A DNA stretch of 8,273 nt from Phototrophicales bacterium (lineage in GTDB: Bacteria > Chloroflexota > Anaerolineae > Aggregatilineales > Phototrophicaceae), in assembly GCA_002794515.1 (NCBI GenBank), contig PGTJ01000096.1, forward strand, positions 1 to 8,273, given 5' to 3'. Numbering within the stretch: the stretch's first letter is position 1; every line of letters begins with the position of its first letter. This document shows positions 6,639-8,273 of the stretch, piece by piece. Made by a program: the position numbers and the translations under genes. Below the pieces are notes generated by a model. The model searched no databases, was not told the DNA's origin, and was given only the letters and a program-made list of their open reading frames with translations.

Positions 6639-8171
6639 ATGCCTATTCACAAAACGATTGCCCGCCTGATTACCGCTTTCGAGCCGTTTATCTTAATTGG
6701 GACGGTGATATTCTTTTGGTTTCCGAGCAATTTTCCATTTCCGAGTGATGGTGTGACGGGCATCAGCACCGATGAATGGTTGTGGATGGTCACGGGTGCA
6801 TTGCCATTTTTTATTGCCTATTGGGTATCACAGACCGATGTATGGCGTGGCTCTCCAGCATGGTTCAAATGGGCATGTGGTGTGGGCTTGGTCGTTGGAT
6901 ATGGCTTGATTTATATCCATCTGCCATTTTTACCTGTCCCCAGTTATGCCGTAGACCGTGCCGATTGGTTTTGGTTGATTGGTTTGTTGGTGATATTCAT
7001 CCCCATACGGTGGTTGGCATATGGGGTATATTGGCGCGTATCGTGGGTAGAAGCCTGTGCAGGTGCGCTGATGATCATCGCCGTTATCAATGTGGCAGTC
7101 GCCCCAAATATCACGGGGTATATCATTCGTGGTCAGGGATGGGCGGGCTTGGGGCTGATTATGCGCCCCTTGATGGGCATTTTGCTCATGGGGTATCTGA
7201 TTGAGATGGGACGCAGGCAGGGCAGGCTAGACGGTGTGATACAAATCCTGTTGGGTGTGACGGCGATTTTGACGCTCATCGCCCTTGCTGGCACACAATG
7301 GACGGTGAAATCAGAATTATTTACCGATTTTATCTTCGGCATGGGCGATTATTTGCCTGATGCCCGTCCGTTTTTTCGGCGGAATAGCATTAATCCCAAC
7401 GAAATTGGCGGGGCATTGGCTTGGCTTGTGCCATTTTGTGCAGTCGCCATTTTTTATCCGTGGCATCATGACCGATGGGCATGGCGCATCATCACTATGA
7501 TGATATTCGCCGCCAGCGCATTGGCGATGATTTTGGGGCAAAGTCGGTTCGGCTTGTTGGGTGTTTTGGGCGCGTTGACCATCGCCTTCATTTTGTTAAT
7601 CCCCAATTGGCGCTTACGCCTATTGTTATTCACCGTGATAACGATGGTGGGCATTTTGCAGGCGGGTGTGTTGTTGAATCTATTCACCGATGATGGCGAT
7701 GTTGGCTTATCTGAACGCGATGAGCGGTCGGCATCACAACGCCTTGCCATTTGGTCGAGCGCCTGGGCGATGATTGAAGATTATCCCCTCACAGGGGTTG
7801 GGCTGAATAATTTTCGCTTCACACCTGTCCGCAACCGCTATCCAATTATCGGCTATGATTATCTCAAGCCACCACATGCCCATAATGAATTATTACAAAT
7901 TGGCGCAGATATGGGGATAGTGGGCATGGCGGTGTTCATCGGCTTGCATGGGGCGATTCTGATTTATTTGTGGCTAAGCTACCAACGTGGCATACGCCCT
8001 AGCCAAATCGTGGCGGTGGCGGTGGGAGCGGGGATTTTGGCGCATATCGGTTATAGCATTGGCGATGCCATCCCGATATGGGATCGACTCCATTTCGTGT
8101 TTTGGATGATGCTCGGTGTGGGCATGGCGGGGTATCACCTTAGGCGACCGATTGATACATCCAGCGCATAA
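6639..8171 (+). CDS. O-antigen ligase / polymerase family membrane protein
   Basis: This 510-residue polytopic membrane protein has roughly 12-14 hydrophobic segments (for example ~12-30, 45-64, 75-98, 108-124, 136-155, 167-188, 199-217, 255-275, 280-299, 303-348, 427-448, 455-474 and 482-500). The family signature is in the second half: INPNEIGGALAW (251-262), GQSRFGLLG (300-308), then a large, probably external loop (~349-425) with RLAIWSSAWAMIEDYPLTGVG (368-388) and PHAHNELLQIGADMGIVG (412-429). In the Wzy/WaaL superfamily this loop carries arginine and histidine residues that handle the lipid-linked glycan; R368 and H413/H415 are candidates. It probably polymerises or transfers surface polysaccharide or glycan at the cytoplasmic membrane; polymerase versus ligase cannot be separated from sequence. 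No glycosyltransferase genes are visible nearby. It is transcribed divergently from the regulator operon through a shared promoter core, so the regulator may control it. Confidence 0.88.
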   Translation: MPIHKTIARLITAFEPFILIGTVIFFWFPSNFPFPSDGVTGISTDEWLWMVTGALPFFIAYWVSQTDVWRGSPAWFKWACGVGLVVGYGLIYIHLPFLPVPSYAVDRADWFWLIGLLVIFIPIRWLAYGVYWRVSWVEACAGALMIIAVINVAVAPNITGYIIRGQGWAGLGLIMRPLMGILLMGYLIEMGRRQGRLDGVIQILLGVTAILTLIALAGTQWTVKSELFTDFIFGMGDYLPDARPFFRRNSINPNEIGGALAWLVPFCAVAIFYPWHHDRWAWRIITMMIFAASALAMILGQSRFGLLGVLGALTIAFILLIPNWRLRLLLFTVITMVGILQAGVLLNLFTDDGDVGLSERDERSASQRLAIWSSAWAMIEDYPLTGVGLNNFRFTPVRNRYPIIGYDYLKPPHAHNELLQIGADMGIVGMAVFIGLHGAILIYLWLSYQRGIRPSQIVAVAVGAGILAHIGYSIGDAIPIWDRLHFVFWMMLGVGMAGYHLRRPIDTSSA

Positions 8172-8207
8172 TTTCTCATCATCCTCTTAGGATTTGGTCA
8201 AACATTG

Positions 8208-8236
8208 TTTACAAGTGGCTTATATGCTGATAAAAA
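8208..8236 (+). promoter_or_regulatory. Weak candidate promoter for a gene beyond the right edge
   Basis: TTTACA (8208-8213, 5 of 6 to the -35 consensus), 17-bp spacer, TAAAAA (8231-8236, 4 of 6 to the -10). Predicted initiation near 8243 would place the GAGGA motif at 8260 in a short leader, similar in layout to the ligase gene. The match is modest and the downstream gene is not visible. Confidence 0.3.
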
Positions 8237-8259
8237 CTGTGATTACGAGAATGTTCAAT

Positions 8260-8264
8260 GAGGA
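8260..8264 (+). promoter_or_regulatory. Possible ribosome binding site for a gene starting at or past the right edge
   Basis: GAGGA sits in the context ATGAGGAT, the same eight bases found around the ribosome site of the ligase gene (6626-6633). A start codon just after base 8273 would have suitable spacing. In-frame alternatives are ATG 8251 or ATG 8258, both open to the edge, but too few codons are present to judge. Confidence 0.3.
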
Positions 8265-8273
8265 TACCATATA

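Noticed and set aside
6776..7204. 142-codon plus-strand open frame inside the ligase-family gene
   Set aside because: It is in another frame of a clearly conserved membrane protein, with no ribosome site and an irregular Cys/Trp-rich composition; a shadow.
8181..8193. Small hairpin ATCCT-CTT-AGGAT after the ligase-family gene as a terminator
   Set aside because: The stem is only 5 bp and no T-tract follows; too weak to call.

Overview
The window is bacterial, moderately AT-leaning, gene-dense DNA. It holds five complete or nearly complete protein genes plus one that runs off the left edge. The best guess for the source is a Chloroflexota (Anaerolineae-like) bacterium. That is an inference from protein style: an unusual ATPase-like/winged-helix/BTAD regulator, a large membrane-anchored multi-GAF protein and a selA-bearing operon. 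No taxonomic marker gene is present to prove it.

Layout, left to right. At 1-1928 (minus) is a membrane-anchored protein with at least three GAF-type sensor regions, cut off at the window edge before its C-terminal output domain. Its upstream gap holds a TATAAT-type promoter with a perfect 9-bp inverted repeat around it. From 6495 down to 2045 lies a tight four-gene minus-strand operon: a SARP/BTAD-type transcriptional regulator with a degenerate N-terminal ATPase-like region, a four-helix membrane protein of unknown function joined to it by an ATGA overlap, selA (selenocysteine synthase) overlapping that gene by 14 bases, and an M24-family aminopeptidase P/prolidase-like metalloenzyme 32 bases further on. 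At 6639-8171 (plus) is a polytopic O-antigen ligase/polymerase-family protein, transcribed divergently from the operon. The last 102 bases carry hints of a promoter and ribosome binding site for another plus-strand gene beyond the window.

How the parts fit. The operon and the ligase gene share a compact divergent promoter: two near-consensus sigma70-type promoters with 18-bp spacers whose -35 hexamers lie on the same 7 bp (TTGTCAA, centre 6578). Polymerase could therefore load in only one direction at a time, and a protein bound there would affect both sides. The operon's first gene is a DNA-binding regulator, so autoregulation of this site is the simplest hypothesis. The selA gene makes Sec-tRNA(Sec), but no selB, selC, selD or recognisable selenoprotein gene lies in the window, so its link to its operon partners is not explained by the usual sel cluster. 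No RNA genes, insertion sequences, CRISPR arrays or origins were seen.
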